Source: Hymenobacter mucosus (GTDB lineage Bacteria; Bacteroidota; Bacteroidia; Cytophagales; Hymenobacteraceae). Taken from it: a stretch of 64,000 nt of DNA. Each line of letters opens with the position of its first letter. The first letter of the stretch is position 1. The translations under genes were made by a program, and so were the position numbers. The stretch is taken from contig NZ_FZNS01000001.1 in the NCBI RefSeq assembly GCF_900188255.1, positions 895,954-959,953 of the forward strand, read 5' to 3'. Below, piece after piece: positions 51,851 through 62,600 of this stretch. The notes beneath the pieces are model-generated. The model did not search any database. It worked only from the letters and a program-made list of their open reading frames with translations, and was not told the origin of the DNA.

Positions 51851-53503
51851 TTACAGAGAAACTCCGCGTTTCCACGGAATAAAGTCGGTTTGGCCGTGGC
51901 GCACGGCGGCAACTTCCTCACCACTGGCTACACGAACCACGTAGTCCAGAATTCGCTCCCCGGCCTGCTCAATAGTTTCTTCCCCGTCGATGACGGTACC
52001 GGTGTTCAAGTCAATGATATCGGGCATGCGCTTGGCCAAGGCCGTGTTGCTCGAAATCTTAACCACGGGTGCAATGGGGTTGCCGGTGGGCGTGCCCAGG
52101 CCAGTAGTGAACAGTACTACCGTGGCCCCCGAGCCTACCTCCGCCGTGGTTGACTCCACGTCGTTGCCGGGAGTACACAGCAGGTTGAGCCCCGGCTGGG
52201 TTACCGGCTCGGGGTAGTCGAGCACGGCTACCACGGGCGAGGAGCCGCCCTTGCGCGCCGCTCCCGCCGACTTCATGGCGTCGGTAATAAGGCCGTCGCG
52301 AATGTTGCCCGGCGAAGGATTCATATCGAAGCCAGATCCCACGGCCACGGCCGAGTCTCCGTAGGCTTTCATGAGGGAGCTGAACCGCTCGGCGGTGGCC
52401 GTATTTACGCTACGGTCTACCAGCTCCTGCTCTACCCCGCACAGCTCCGGAAACTCAGCCAGGATAACGGAGCCCCCTAAAGCCACAAGCAAGTCCGACA
52501 CGTGACCCACGGCTGGGTTAGCCGAGATACCCGAAAAACCATCGGAGCCGCCGCACTCCAGCCCAATGCAAAGCTTGCTCAGTGGCGCTGGCTGGCGCGT
52601 CTGCTGATTAGCCAACATCAGGCCCGCAAAGGTTTGGCGCAGGGCAGTGCTCACCAGGGCTTCTTCGGTGCCTATTTTCTGCTGCTCCAGAATGTAAAGC
52701 GGCTTCTGGAAATTGGAGCTGCGCTTGTTAATTTCGTCCTGCAACATGCTCACCTGCGCGTTTTGGCAGCCCAAGCTCAGTACCGTAGCACCAGCCACGT
52801 TGGGGTGCGTAATGTAGCCGGCCAGTAGTCCGCACAGGGTTTGAGCATCTTGGCGGATACCGCCGCAGCCCCCCTCGTGGCTTAAAAACCGGATGCCGTC
52901 TACGTTCGGAAATAGCTTGGGCTTGTGCTGGCCGTTCTCCGCCGAGTGCAGGTCCGTGGCCAGAATTTCTTCTACCGACTTGCCAGCTTGCATCAGCGAA
53001 ATCAGCTCCTGGGTTTGGGGCTGGTAGCTCTTGCGGCGGGCGTAGCCAAGGTCATTTACCAGGGCTTCTTCTAGCACCTGAATATTGCGGTTTTCGCAGA
53101 ATACCAGTGGAATCACCAGCCAGTAGTTGGCCGTGCCTACGCTGCCATCGGCGCGGTGAAAGCCCATAAACGTGCGTTCCTGCCACTTGCTTACGTCGGG
53201 CACGGGCCACTCGGCGCGGCGCTGGTGGTGCTCGTCGTAGCTGTCGGTAGCGTGGCGCATGTTGCCAGTCGTGAGCAACCCACCTACCCCAATGGCTTCG
53301 CGGGCTTTACCTACCAGCACCCCATACATATGCACGGGGTCGCCGGGAGCGAGAAATTGCAACGCCAGTTTGTGCTTGGCCGGTATCTTTTCGGTAGTCG
53401 TGACGGTGATGCCATCCCACGTGACGGGCGTGCCAATGGGCAGGTCCGTGAGGGCTACCAGCACGTTATCGTCGGGGTGAATTTTGGCTACCAAATGTTT
53501 CAT
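51851..53503 (-). CDS. uxaA: Altronate dehydratase
   Basis: A 550-residue altronate/galactarate dehydratase family protein that converts D-altronate to 2-keto-3-deoxygluconate. The N-terminal SAF domain (about 1-85, with VLVALTDLPIGTPV) precedes the GD/UxaA body, which has the conserved HEGGCGGIRQD, GLECGGSDGFSGI and SVILAEFPELCGVE blocks. The full UxaA layout with the SAF domain fused is present. The start at 53503 (MKHLVAKIHPDDNV) is chosen because the longer frame adds a non-conserved end. Confidence 0.95.
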   Translation of the reverse strand: MKHLVAKIHPDDNVLVALTDLPIGTPVTWDGITVTTTEKIPAKHKLALQFLAPGDPVHMYGVLVGKAREAIGVGGLLTTGNMRHATDSYDEHHQRRAEWPVPDVSKWQERTFMGFHRADGSVGTANYWLVIPLVFCENRNIQVLEEALVNDLGYARRKSYQPQTQELISLMQAGKSVEEILATDLHSAENGQHKPKLFPNVDGIRFLSHEGGCGGIRQDAQTLCGLLAGYITHPNVAGATVLSLGCQNAQVSMLQDEINKRSSNFQKPLYILEQQKIGTEEALVSTALRQTFAGLMLANQQTRQPAPLSKLCIGLECGGSDGFSGISANPAVGHVSDLLVALGGSVILAEFPELCGVEQELVDRSVNTATAERFSSLMKAYGDSAVAVGSGFDMNPSPGNIRDGLITDAMKSAGAARKGGSSPVVAVLDYPEPVTQPGLNLLCTPGNDVESTTAEVGSGATVVLFTTGLGTPTGNPIAPVVKISSNTALAKRMPDIIDLNTGTVIDGEETIEQAGERILDYVVRVASGEEVAAVRHGQTDFIPWKRGVSL

Positions 53504-53560
53504 TGGAGTATTTTCTAAAGTGATGTTCTGACCGTACAACTTTTCCGGGAGAGGATGAGT

Positions 53561-55093
53561 TTACACGGCCACATTTTGCGCCACAGTGCGGTTAAGCGTG
53601 TGGGCGACGGTAGTACGGGCGCCGTGCTCAAGGATTTTTTCCAGGTAGCGCGTTACGCCAGCCGTAAACCCAGGTAGCGCCGACAAGTCGTGGCCCCACA
53701 AGGCTTGGTTTTTCAGCACAGTGCGGGTGAGTTCTGCGGGTTCCAGGCGGGCCCACAGGTCGGCGAAGTAGCCCGCCTTGTCGTCCTGAATTTCATAGGA
53801 CTGGCCGTTTGCCTCCCCATACCACGTGCCTCCCTCCTGCCGGGTAGCGCGCATAAAGCTTAGGTAAGCGGCAAAGCCCAAGGCCATGTAGTGTGGTACC
53901 GCCTTCAGCTTCTGATAATAATGCAGCAGCGTGGGCACGTTACGCATCTGCATTTTGGCCGTGTAGTTCATGGAAATGGACAGCCACCGGTGCTCAATGG
54001 ATGGGTTGCGAAACCGGTCGAGCACTTGCATGCCGAAGCGCTGTCCCATTTTTTCGTCTACCTGATAGGGAATGCCGGGTAGCAAATCTGCCAGCATCAG
54101 GTTGTGCACAAAGCCTGCTAGGTTGGCATCTTCCATGGCCTCGCGCACCGTAGTAAAGCCCGCCAAATGAGCCAAGCCGCAGCTCAGGGTGTGGGTACCG
54201 TTCAGCAGGCGAAGCTTCAGCTCCCGAAACAGGTTGATGTCAGGCTGAACAATCACGCCAGCATCTACCTGCTCAAACGACAGAATCTCCTTAACCCGGG
54301 CGTCGCCCTCAATGGCCCAGAGCGTATATACCTCCGACATAGTCAGCAACTCATCTTCGTAGCCCAGCTCAGCGGCCAGGACGGCCTGGGTAGCCTTGTC
54401 AGGGCGGCCAGGCACAATGCGGTCTACCAGGGAGTTGCACACCTGGTTGGCCGTTTCCAGCCAGTCGATGAACTCTGCGTCCAAGCCGTTGCGGTGCGCT
54501 TGCTCCAGCAAAATGGCTTCCAGCTTGGTTCCATTATCCGGAATTAGCTCGGTAGGGACAATGACGAGACCTTTGTCCTTGGCGCCCGCAAAGGCACGGT
54601 AGCGGGCCAACAGAAACGCAAGCAGCTTGCCGGGAAACGACTGGGGCGGGCTCTGGCTAATGTCGTCCGACACGAGCTGAATGCCGACTTCCGTGGTATT
54701 AGAAAGTACCACTTGCAGGTCTGGATTGGCCGCGCAGGCCAAGATGTCGGCCCACTGGCTTTTCGCCGACAACACCCGGCTGATGGCCGAGCAAACGACG
54801 TTTTCGGATATCTCACGGCCGTCCTCAATGCCACGGATGCCGAGCGTGTACAGACCATCTTGGCGGGTAAACGCATCAATGTCACCACCGTCGGTGCTTT
54901 TCACAACGACAATGCGGCCGTTGAAAACACCTTGGCGGTTCGCCTTGTCAATGAGGTAGTCAGGCAGGCCGCGCAGCAGCACGCCCGTACCAAATTGAAG
55001 AACTTTCTCGGGGAGTTCCAGCAGAGCGGATGAGGGCAGCGCAACGGTGGTTGCGGGCGCTTGGGAAACCAGGTGTCGGGATAAGTGCGGCAT
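53561..55093 (-). CDS. uxaB: Tagaturonate reductase
   Basis: A 510-residue NAD-dependent polyol/mannitol dehydrogenase-family enzyme that reduces tagaturonate to altronate. The N-terminus has LPEKVLQFGTGVLLRGLPDYL (about 27-47), the UxaB version of the nucleotide-binding loop. The C-terminal body includes IEHRWLSISMNYTAKMQMRNVPTLLHYY, typical of UxaB rather than mannonate oxidoreductase UxuB. It starts 11 bases after the esterase-lyase gene. Confidence 0.94.
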   Translation of the reverse strand: MPHLSRHLVSQAPATTVALPSSALLELPEKVLQFGTGVLLRGLPDYLIDKANRQGVFNGRIVVVKSTDGGDIDAFTRQDGLYTLGIRGIEDGREISENVVCSAISRVLSAKSQWADILACAANPDLQVVLSNTTEVGIQLVSDDISQSPPQSFPGKLLAFLLARYRAFAGAKDKGLVIVPTELIPDNGTKLEAILLEQAHRNGLDAEFIDWLETANQVCNSLVDRIVPGRPDKATQAVLAAELGYEDELLTMSEVYTLWAIEGDARVKEILSFEQVDAGVIVQPDINLFRELKLRLLNGTHTLSCGLAHLAGFTTVREAMEDANLAGFVHNLMLADLLPGIPYQVDEKMGQRFGMQVLDRFRNPSIEHRWLSISMNYTAKMQMRNVPTLLHYYQKLKAVPHYMALGFAAYLSFMRATRQEGGTWYGEANGQSYEIQDDKAGYFADLWARLEPAELTRTVLKNQALWGHDLSALPGFTAGVTRYLEKILEHGARTTVAHTLNRTVAQNVAV

Positions 55094-55104
55094 GGTTAAA
55101 ACCG

Positions 55105-57264
55105 TTATTGTTTGCGGCCCAGGGTGGGCGTAGCGTTGCTATTCCATTTCTGCTGCCAACGCGGGTAGTCGCGGTTGAGCAGCTTTTCGGGCCAGGTACC
55201 GGCATAAGCGTAGCCGGTGCGTCGCTCGTACTCTATTTCGGCCAGCGTAGCATGGGGCTGGGAATCGCGGCCCACGTAGATGGGTCGGTTGGTGTTGAGG
55301 TCATAAAAACGAGCCCAGATGGTAGCATTGGCCTCCGGCACGATTACCCGGTCGAAGCCCTTGGGCTGCTTGGCGTCGGGTTGGTCCTTCACGGTGTACC
55401 CCGTAATCTTCACCATTTGCAGCCACGCCACGGCCGCCTCTATTGCTTTCTTAATAGCTGGCGTTGGGCTTTCTGTGTCCATCAGAAACTGCACGATAGA
55501 CACGGTTTCCATACCACTCAGGGAAGGCAGTTCAAACGCACGGGCCTTCACTGGCAGCAGGGTTTTCTCGTCGTGTTGGGCGCACCAAGCCGTGAGCTTC
55601 CCTTTTTGCACGTACTGGGTTTTCAGCATGCAGTCGATGCCCCGGTTTACGGCGGTGGTGGCAGGGGCTACCAGGGCGGCGTCTACTACCTCCAAACCGT
55701 TGGCGCGGCGGCTCACATCACGCAGCACCTGCAAGGCCCGCACCATGGCGTTGTCGTTGTAGGTAATCTGGTGACGGTAGCTGCTCAGGTCGGGGTAGTA
55801 CTGGGGAAAGCCGCCGTTGGCATACTGCATTTTCAGCAGGTAGCGGATACCTCTCTCAGCCGCCGCTTTATAGGCAGCGTTAGAAGTCGTTTGAAACGCC
55901 TTCACCAGGTAGCGTATTTCCCGCGTGGTGGCATCGTTGTCGATGGTGGCATCGTTGCGGCCGGCGTCGTCGCGGGTAGCGGCTTCTTCGGCCACGGTCA
56001 TGGCGTGGTCGTACTTTACTTTGATGTTGTTCACCATCTTAGGCCAGCCACCCACAGTCCGCTGGTACAGCAGCATCCGCTCGGCCACCGAGTCAACGCT
56101 AGCCGCAGGGGCTGGTGCAGCACTAGCCACGGCCCCGCCCGATAGCGAAGCCGTAGCGGGCCGGGCCGAGTACCGGTCGGGAGCGTTTAGGTTAGATGGC
56201 TTGAGCGGCACCGTAGCTGCCTTGCCCGATTTTGGATACCACCGACCACCAAAGGTCCAGTCGGCCCCAATTTTACGGGCTTTCGGAGCGCCCTGCGCCG
56301 CGCTCAAGTTGTTTTTAAACCACGCAAAGTCGCCGCCCTGCCGGTGGCAGTTCTGGTAGTACACCCGGCGCCCCCACTGCTTAGCCCCGGGCCCCGACTG
56401 AGCCCAGTATATATCCGCGTCGGCCATGTTCTGCCCGAAGGTGCAGTTCACGAGGTAGAACTGAGCTTCCCGGTGAAAGCGCCCTAGCTTGAAGCCTGGG
56501 TCCCCCTCGAAGGAGCAGTTCTTCAAGACCGTCTTGGAGTCCTGATCCGCGGAGCCATCGTGCCAGATGGCGGCCGAGGTGTTGTGGCAGATAAAGCGGC
56601 AGTTTTCCGCATAAGCCCAGCCCCGGGGGCAGTAGAAGTCTACCCCGCCCTCCATGGTGCAGTCCTGAAAGTAATACAGGCCCGCATCCACGTCCCAGGG
56701 GCTCACCGTGTCGCCGCCCAGGGCCCGGAAGGTGCAGTGCTTCACCACAAGGCGGGTAGTACCGGGCATGGTACGCAGCGCCATTTGGTGGCCGGTTTTG
56801 CTCAGGGTTTTCTTTTTGGTGGGCTCCGTGGGGCAATCAATTGTAACGGGGCCGGTGGCATCAAAGCCGAAGCTGTTGATTACCGTGAGGTTTTCTAATG
56901 TGATATCGGGGGAGTTGCGCATGTTCAGAGTAGCTACGCCCCAGTCGTCTTGGCCCGCAACGGGGTCGCAGCGCCACGCGTCGCGGGCCTGCGCAAACGT
57001 CAGCACCACGCCTTTTTCGCTCTGGCCTTTCAGAATGATGTTCTGCTTGCCATCGAGAAGCACTTTCTCACGGTAGGTGCCATTTTTGATGTACACCGTC
57101 CGCGGCTTGGTTGCCTCATTGGGCAAGCTGTTGATGGCGGCTTGGATGGTCCGGAAGTTTCCCGAACCATCCGCCGACACCGTTACCTGCTGGGCCCGGG
57201 CCGATAAGATTCCCATTTCCCCAACCCCCACCAGCAGGAACAGGTAGCTCACTAATTTTTTCAT
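55105..57264 (-). CDS. Fused pectin methylesterase (CE8) - pectate lyase (PL10)
   Basis: A 719-residue exported two-enzyme protein. A signal peptide is followed by a right-handed beta-helix CE8 domain (about 27-345). It has GNFRTIQAAI and GTYREKV, but the usual VDFIFG is VDFYCPRG and the LGRPW end is LGRFH; both active-site Asp and the Arg appear kept. A Pro/Ala-rich linker (about 360-400) leads to a PL10 pectate lyase (about 400-710) with TVGGWPKM, TIDNDATTREIRYL, GGFPQYYPD and LTAWCAQHDE. It would de-esterify pectin and then cut the freed polygalacturonate. It lies between kdgF and uxaB. Confidence 0.92.
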   Translation of the reverse strand: MKKLVSYLFLLVGVGEMGILSARAQQVTVSADGSGNFRTIQAAINSLPNEATKPRTVYIKNGTYREKVLLDGKQNIILKGQSEKGVVLTFAQARDAWRCDPVAGQDDWGVATLNMRNSPDITLENLTVINSFGFDATGPVTIDCPTEPTKKKTLSKTGHQMALRTMPGTTRLVVKHCTFRALGGDTVSPWDVDAGLYYFQDCTMEGGVDFYCPRGWAYAENCRFICHNTSAAIWHDGSADQDSKTVLKNCSFEGDPGFKLGRFHREAQFYLVNCTFGQNMADADIYWAQSGPGAKQWGRRVYYQNCHRQGGDFAWFKNNLSAAQGAPKARKIGADWTFGGRWYPKSGKAATVPLKPSNLNAPDRYSARPATASLSGGAVASAAPAPAASVDSVAERMLLYQRTVGGWPKMVNNIKVKYDHAMTVAEEAATRDDAGRNDATIDNDATTREIRYLVKAFQTTSNAAYKAAAERGIRYLLKMQYANGGFPQYYPDLSSYRHQITYNDNAMVRALQVLRDVSRRANGLEVVDAALVAPATTAVNRGIDCMLKTQYVQKGKLTAWCAQHDEKTLLPVKARAFELPSLSGMETVSIVQFLMDTESPTPAIKKAIEAAVAWLQMVKITGYTVKDQPDAKQPKGFDRVIVPEANATIWARFYDLNTNRPIYVGRDSQPHATLAEIEYERRTGYAYAGTWPEKLLNRDYPRWQQKWNSNATPTLGRKQ

Positions 57265-57292
57265 GGTGCAACGCGCAAACAGCATCGGGCGA

Positions 57293-57631
57293 TTACACAA
57301 AGTCTTCCCGCATGGGACTGAAAGAATCCAGCAGCACGCCTGCTTCCAGGCACTCTACCCCGTGCCACACGTCGGGGGCGGCGTAGAACGTGTCGCCCGC
57401 GCGGAGCACCCGTTCTTCTTCGCCTACCGTGCACCGGAACACGCCACTTTCCACGTAGGTAATTTGGCTGTGCACGTGGTGGTGCCGGGCTCCTACCCCC
57501 CCAGCTTCAAAGGCCACTTTCACCAGCATCAGGTCGGGACCATACGCCAGAATTTGGCGTTGCACGCCCACCCCTACCGTTAGCCAGGGCAGATGAGAAG
57601 TTGTAGAGAAAGCCGGTTGTGCAGAAGTCAT
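57293..57631 (-). CDS. kdgF: Cupin protein, KdgF-type
   Basis: A 112-residue single-domain cupin. Metal ligands lie in ARHHHVHSQITYVESG (about 48-63) and in the second cupin motif DVWHGVE near residue 90, and the end DSFSPMREDF matches KdgF proteins. KdgF speeds the linearisation of unsaturated galacturonate (4,5-unsaturated uronate) to 5-keto-4-deoxyuronate, which feeds KduI. The pectate lyase downstream produces exactly such unsaturated ends. Confidence 0.9.
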   Translation of the reverse strand: MTSAQPAFSTTSHLPWLTVGVGVQRQILAYGPDLMLVKVAFEAGGVGARHHHVHSQITYVESGVFRCTVGEEERVLRAGDTFYAAPDVWHGVECLEAGVLLDSFSPMREDFV

Positions 57632-57720
57632 AATCTCAAAAAGGAAGGATGTGGGGAGTGCAGCCAGGCCTAATGCGAAATACTAGGATTTCACACCGCT
57701 AGCTTTCATGTAGTCACCTG

Positions 57721-59571
57721 CTAATAGCCCTGATTTTGCTTTAATGCCGGATCAGAAGCCAGGGTGCTTTGCGGAATTGGAAGCAATTCTTTGCCTAAGC
57801 CCGGCACGTACTCGGCGGCCAGGCCGCTGCCTACGCTAGCAGCCGTGGTAGTGCCCAGGGTGTAGGAAGTGCCAGCGGGGCGCAGATTTGCGAGGTAGGC
57901 TGCATCAATAGCCTGGCGCCAGTTTACGCGCACGGTACCCGTAGGGGCAGCCGTATTGCTGGGTGAAGGCCGGTAGAACGAGCGAGTCCACTGCACGGGG
58001 CCAGCAGCCGGCGTTTTGTAGTACATGTACTGGGGCACGTTCTGATAAGGAGCCTGGTTTTTGGCCAGCTTCTCAATCTCCGCCTTCACCTCCGCAATTT
58101 TAGTAGCAAACAGGTTCCAGCGGAGCAGGTCGTACTTACGAATGCCTTCGCCACCAAACTCAAGGTAGCGCTCATTCACAATGGCATTGAACATGGCTTC
58201 TTTGGAAGCCATATTCAGGCCTACTGCCGCTTTGGCGGCACTACCAAAGGCGCGGGTGCGCACTTGCAACAGGGCGTCTTTAGCCGCCTGCGTGGGGCCG
58301 TTTAGCTCGTTTTCGGTTTCGGCAAACATCAAGACCACATCCGCAAATCGAATAAGTGGCCAGTTGTAGCCCAAGTAGTTGCTAGAGCCCGTCACCAGGG
58401 GCACGTGCCAGTCGCGGCGGAACTTGCCGTCCGTTACCACATTCAGGGCCACGCCCGAGAAGAACGTGCTGGTGCTGGCCATGCCGTAGGGCGTTAGGGT
58501 TACGTCGCGGCGGGTGTCCGTCGAGTCGAAGGCATAGAAATAGGTAGGTGCAATGACCATGGCGCCCTGGGTAGAACCATAGGCGCTGGAGGCGTTCTGC
58601 AAGCGTGGGCCATTGTAGTAGCCCTGCTTGCTGTCGGAAGCGGCCGTGGAGCCACCTGCACCTACCTGGAACATGATTTCGTTGGCTACATCGGCGCGCT
58701 GCTGGTTGATGCTCTGGAATACTTCCAGGAACGTGGTGTTCAACTTGTGCTCGTTCGGACGTGCCATCAGCTCGGCGCACTCCTGGCGGGCAATGCGGTA
58801 GTAATCCAGGTAGTCGGCGGGGCGCACCATCTGCACTCCTTGCAGCGAGTAGCCGCCCCGGTAGAGGGCCAGGCGGGCCCGCAGGGCTTTCACGGCACCT
58901 TTCGTGATTCGCTCGTTGGCAGTACCCGCGGCAGAGCGCCACGGCACCAGCTTTTGAGCTTGGCCCAGGTCGGCAATGAGGCGGGCCAGGGTTTCGTTGC
59001 GGTCGGTATTGGGCAGGTTGAAGTTCTGGCCCGATACCGAGGGCGTAAACTGCGCCGGCACATCCCCCCAGTTGCGGATCAGCTCAAAGTAGTACTGCGC
59101 CCGCAGGGTTAGAGCCTCGCCGTGCAAGCGGTGCAGCGCAGCCGTGTCGGCCGCCGAACCGCTAGTGTAGAGTGCCATCTGTGGAATCTGCTGAATACAA
59201 ATGTTGGCGCGCTCCACACCCTGGTACAGCTGGTTCCAGGGGTTGGTAATTTCGGTGTTGGTAGCCAGGGCCTTGTAGCGCGCAATGCTGCGACGCTGCC
59301 CATCGGGGGCACCCGGCGAGCCAATCATTTCATCAGTATCTACGGAATAGTACAGGCTGATGCGCTGCCCGTACCCGTTGTCGCCCGAAAGGGGGTCGTA
59401 GGCGCCAATAACGGCGGTAGTGGCGCCAGCTACTGTGCTGAATATATAGGAAGTGGTATTGAGCGCCACCGGCTCTACATCCAGGTAATCTTTGCAGGAT
59501 GACACCAGCCCGGCGGTTCCCGTTAGCGCCACGGCGGCAGCTACGGCCCGAAAGGGGAATAAGGATTTCAT
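57721..59571 (-). CDS. susD: SusD/RagB-family glycan-binding lipoprotein
   Basis: A 616-residue outer-membrane lipoprotein: the signal ends LVSSC (Cys26), followed by the SusD start DYLDVEPV. The TPR-rich body has DGQRRSIARYKAL, LYQGVERANICI and RLHGEALTLRAQYYFELIRNWGDVP. The C-terminal RYLEFGGEGIRKYDLLRWN block is the SusD signature. It captures oligosaccharides and hands them to SusC; here the ligand is probably pectic galacturonan, from context. Confidence 0.93.
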   Translation of the reverse strand: MKSLFPFRAVAAAVALTGTAGLVSSCKDYLDVEPVALNTTSYIFSTVAGATTAVIGAYDPLSGDNGYGQRISLYYSVDTDEMIGSPGAPDGQRRSIARYKALATNTEITNPWNQLYQGVERANICIQQIPQMALYTSGSAADTAALHRLHGEALTLRAQYYFELIRNWGDVPAQFTPSVSGQNFNLPNTDRNETLARLIADLGQAQKLVPWRSAAGTANERITKGAVKALRARLALYRGGYSLQGVQMVRPADYLDYYRIARQECAELMARPNEHKLNTTFLEVFQSINQQRADVANEIMFQVGAGGSTAASDSKQGYYNGPRLQNASSAYGSTQGAMVIAPTYFYAFDSTDTRRDVTLTPYGMASTSTFFSGVALNVVTDGKFRRDWHVPLVTGSSNYLGYNWPLIRFADVVLMFAETENELNGPTQAAKDALLQVRTRAFGSAAKAAVGLNMASKEAMFNAIVNERYLEFGGEGIRKYDLLRWNLFATKIAEVKAEIEKLAKNQAPYQNVPQYMYYKTPAAGPVQWTRSFYRPSPSNTAAPTGTVRVNWRQAIDAAYLANLRPAGTSYTLGTTTAASVGSGLAAEYVPGLGKELLPIPQSTLASDPALKQNQGY

Positions 59572-59601
59572 ATGCTGAAGTGGGAAAGCAGTGGGTGGGA
59601 A

Positions 59602-62600
59602 TTACAGGGCCAGGTTCACACCCAGCAGGAAGGCCCGGCTACGAGGGTAGGCGGCATAGTCAACCCCAGGCGTGAGCGGCGACGAACGGCGGGTGTTCAC
59701 CTCGGGGTCGTAGCCCGTGTATTTGGTGAAGGTGTACAAGTTGTTCAGGGTCACGTAGAAGCGCACCTGGGTCATCTTCACGCGCTGAATTAATGGTTTG
59801 GGGAGGGAGTAGCCGAGCGTCACGTTATTGATGCGCAGGAAAGAGCCATTCTCCACGGCCCAGGAGTGCAGGAAGTAGCGCTGGGTAGGCGTCCAGATCT
59901 TGGCATTCTGGTTTACCTCGCGCAGCGTGTTGAGGTCGGTAATGCGGGTGCCATCGGCGTTGATGGTGCGGTACCGGTCTTCCATCACATCGAGCACGTT
60001 GCTGAACACGGTGTTGGGCGTGTTCGTGGTGAACTCAATCTTGTTGGCGTTGTACACATCATTGCCCAACACAAAGTTGAGGAAGACGCTGGCGTCGAAG
60101 TTCTTGTAGGTAAACTGCTGGTTCAGGCCGCCCGTCACCTTGGGGTTGGCATTGCCGATTACCTTCTGGTCGAGGTCGTTCACGGTACCATCCTCGTTCA
60201 GGTCCTTGAGTTTGATGACACCCGGCTGGGCCACCTGACCTACTGCCGTACCCGAGGGTAGCAGCCCCGACTTAGGAATCCAGAGGTTGGTAGCGGCATC
60301 AAAGCCCTCGAAGTCATCGGCGGTGTAGAAGCCGTCGGTCACGTAGCCGTACATTTCGCCCACTGGCCGACCCACTACCGCTTTGTAGTCGGCCGCCGAA
60401 GCGAAGTTCGAGCCCGCCCAGCCCGAGTTGATGCCAGCAATTTCGTTGAGGTTTTCGCCCAGGCTTTCAATGCGGCCGCGGTTCATGGAGGCGTTGGCAG
60501 TAGCCGTCCAGGTGAAGTCGGGTGTGTTGAAGATGGTGCCCGTCAGTTGCAGCTCTATACCTTTGTTTGAGGTTTTGCCTACGTTCTGCAACTGGCTGGT
60601 ATACCCCAAGAAGGGTGGAATGGGCCGGTTGATGAGCAGGTCGGTCGTCGTGTTATAGTAGATGTCGCCGGTAAACTGCACCCGGTTTTCCCACAGCGCT
60701 AGGTCCACCCCAAAGTCGCGCGAGGTCGTTACCTCCCACTTCAAATTCGGGTTGGGCAAGGTAGTAGCCGAAGCTCCCAGCACTTGGTTATGGTTGAGGT
60801 AGTAGGGCGCATTGCCGGCCGCAAACAATTGGTTGTACAGGAAGTCGCCGATGCGGTTGTTACCTGCCTGCCCATAGCTCAAGCGGAACTTCAGGTCCGA
60901 AATACCGGAAACGCCCGTGAAGAAATCTTCCTTGGAAATACGCCACGCGGCGGAAGCACCTGGGAAGAAAGCCCATTGGCTTCCCGATCTGAACTTGGAC
61001 GAGCCATCTGCCCGGAACGTACCCGTAAACAGGTACTTATCGTCGTATGAATACGTTAGGCGGCCAAAGCCCGAGAGCTGGGTGTAGTCCTGGGGAATGC
61101 TCGTGCTGGGCAGCACTGGCTGGGCCGTTACGCCCGTGGGCAGCACGCCCTGGTTGATGTTGGCCCAGGCCCGCTCGGCCGTAATGTCCAGCGGCAGGTA
61201 GTTGGTTTGGATGTACTGCTGGCGGTTGCGCTGCTGGTAGGTTTCCTCGCCCAGCAACAACCCAATCGCGTGCTTGCCCTTGGTGAGGCTATAATCCAGC
61301 ACGTTGGAGTTGTTGAGCGTTACCTGGGTGCCCGTGGTAATGGTAGCAAACGGCAGCTCGTTGTAGCCACCCGCAGGCTGGCGGATGGTAGGTGAGTTGC
61401 GGCCGTTGAAGGTGTTTAGCTCGGTGTTGTTGATGTCGAAGCCAGCCGTGGAGCGAAACACGAGGCCCTTGGCCAAATCCAGGGCTATGTTGGCCCCCAC
61501 ATTGAAGGTGCGGCGCTTATCATCCCGAAACTCGCTTTCAATGGCGACGATAGGGTTTACCAGAGACGAAGTCGTGAAGAACTCCGGGTCAAACACGTTC
61601 GGGTCGAGCAGGACGCCGCTGCTGCGGGGCACCGACAAGGGTAGGTACTGTACCGCGTTGCGTAGGCGGGAGGTGGTGTTGGAACCCGAGCTGGACGTTC
61701 CAGCGCCGGTGGATTTTTGGTCGTTGAAGCGCACGTTCAAGCCGATGCGCAGCTTCTCCAGCGGCTTGGTATCGAAGCGGAAGTTCACCAAGTTGCGGGT
61801 GTAGCCCGATGCCCGCTGAATGCCGTCTTCGTCGTTGTGGGTTAGGCTCAGGGAGTACGTCGTGCCCTTCACCCCACCCGATACCGACACGTTGTGGGTT
61901 TGCTGGAAGGCGTCGCGGCCGAAAGCCTCATCCTGCCAGTCGAGGAAGGGTGAGTTGCGGGCGCGAGCAAGCGTATCGCTTAGGTAGTTGGAGCTACCAA
62001 ACAGCTTCTCGTACGAGTCTAAGCCGGCGCTGCCAGTAAGACCTACCTGCTGGGCCCGTTCAAACTGATAATCGAGGTAGTCGGCGGGCTTGAGCACGCC
62101 CAGCTTCTTGCTGATGCGGCGGAAACCGGCAAAGCCATTGTAGCTAATAACGGTTTTGCCTTCGATGCCTTTCTTGGTGGTGATGATTACAACGCCGTTG
62201 GCACCGCGGGCACCGTAAATGGCGGTAGCCGACGCGTCCTTCAGCACATCCACCGAGGCAATATTCTGGGGCGCAATTACGGCCAGGGCATTTTCAATCT
62301 GAATGCCATCTACCACGTAGAGCGGCGAGTTGTCCTGGGTGATGGAGCCACCGCCGCGCACCCGCACGCGCACGTCGAGGTTGCCGGGCGTACCTTCTGA
62401 AGAAGTAAGCTGCACACCAGCCAAACGACCCGTTAGAGCTTCGGCGGCGGAGTTTACGGGAATATCCTTGATCTGCTGAGCACTGACGGACGACACCGAG
62501 CCGGTTACGTCGCGGCGCTGCACGGCCTGGTAGCCAATTACTACCACGTCGTCCAGCGTCTTGCTGTCTTCCCGCAGGGTCACGTTCAGGCTAGTGTTGC

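Noticed and set aside
55030..56145. A 371-codon plus-strand frame opposite uxaB and the esterase-lyase gene
   Set aside because: It spans two real minus-strand genes and shows no family motif.
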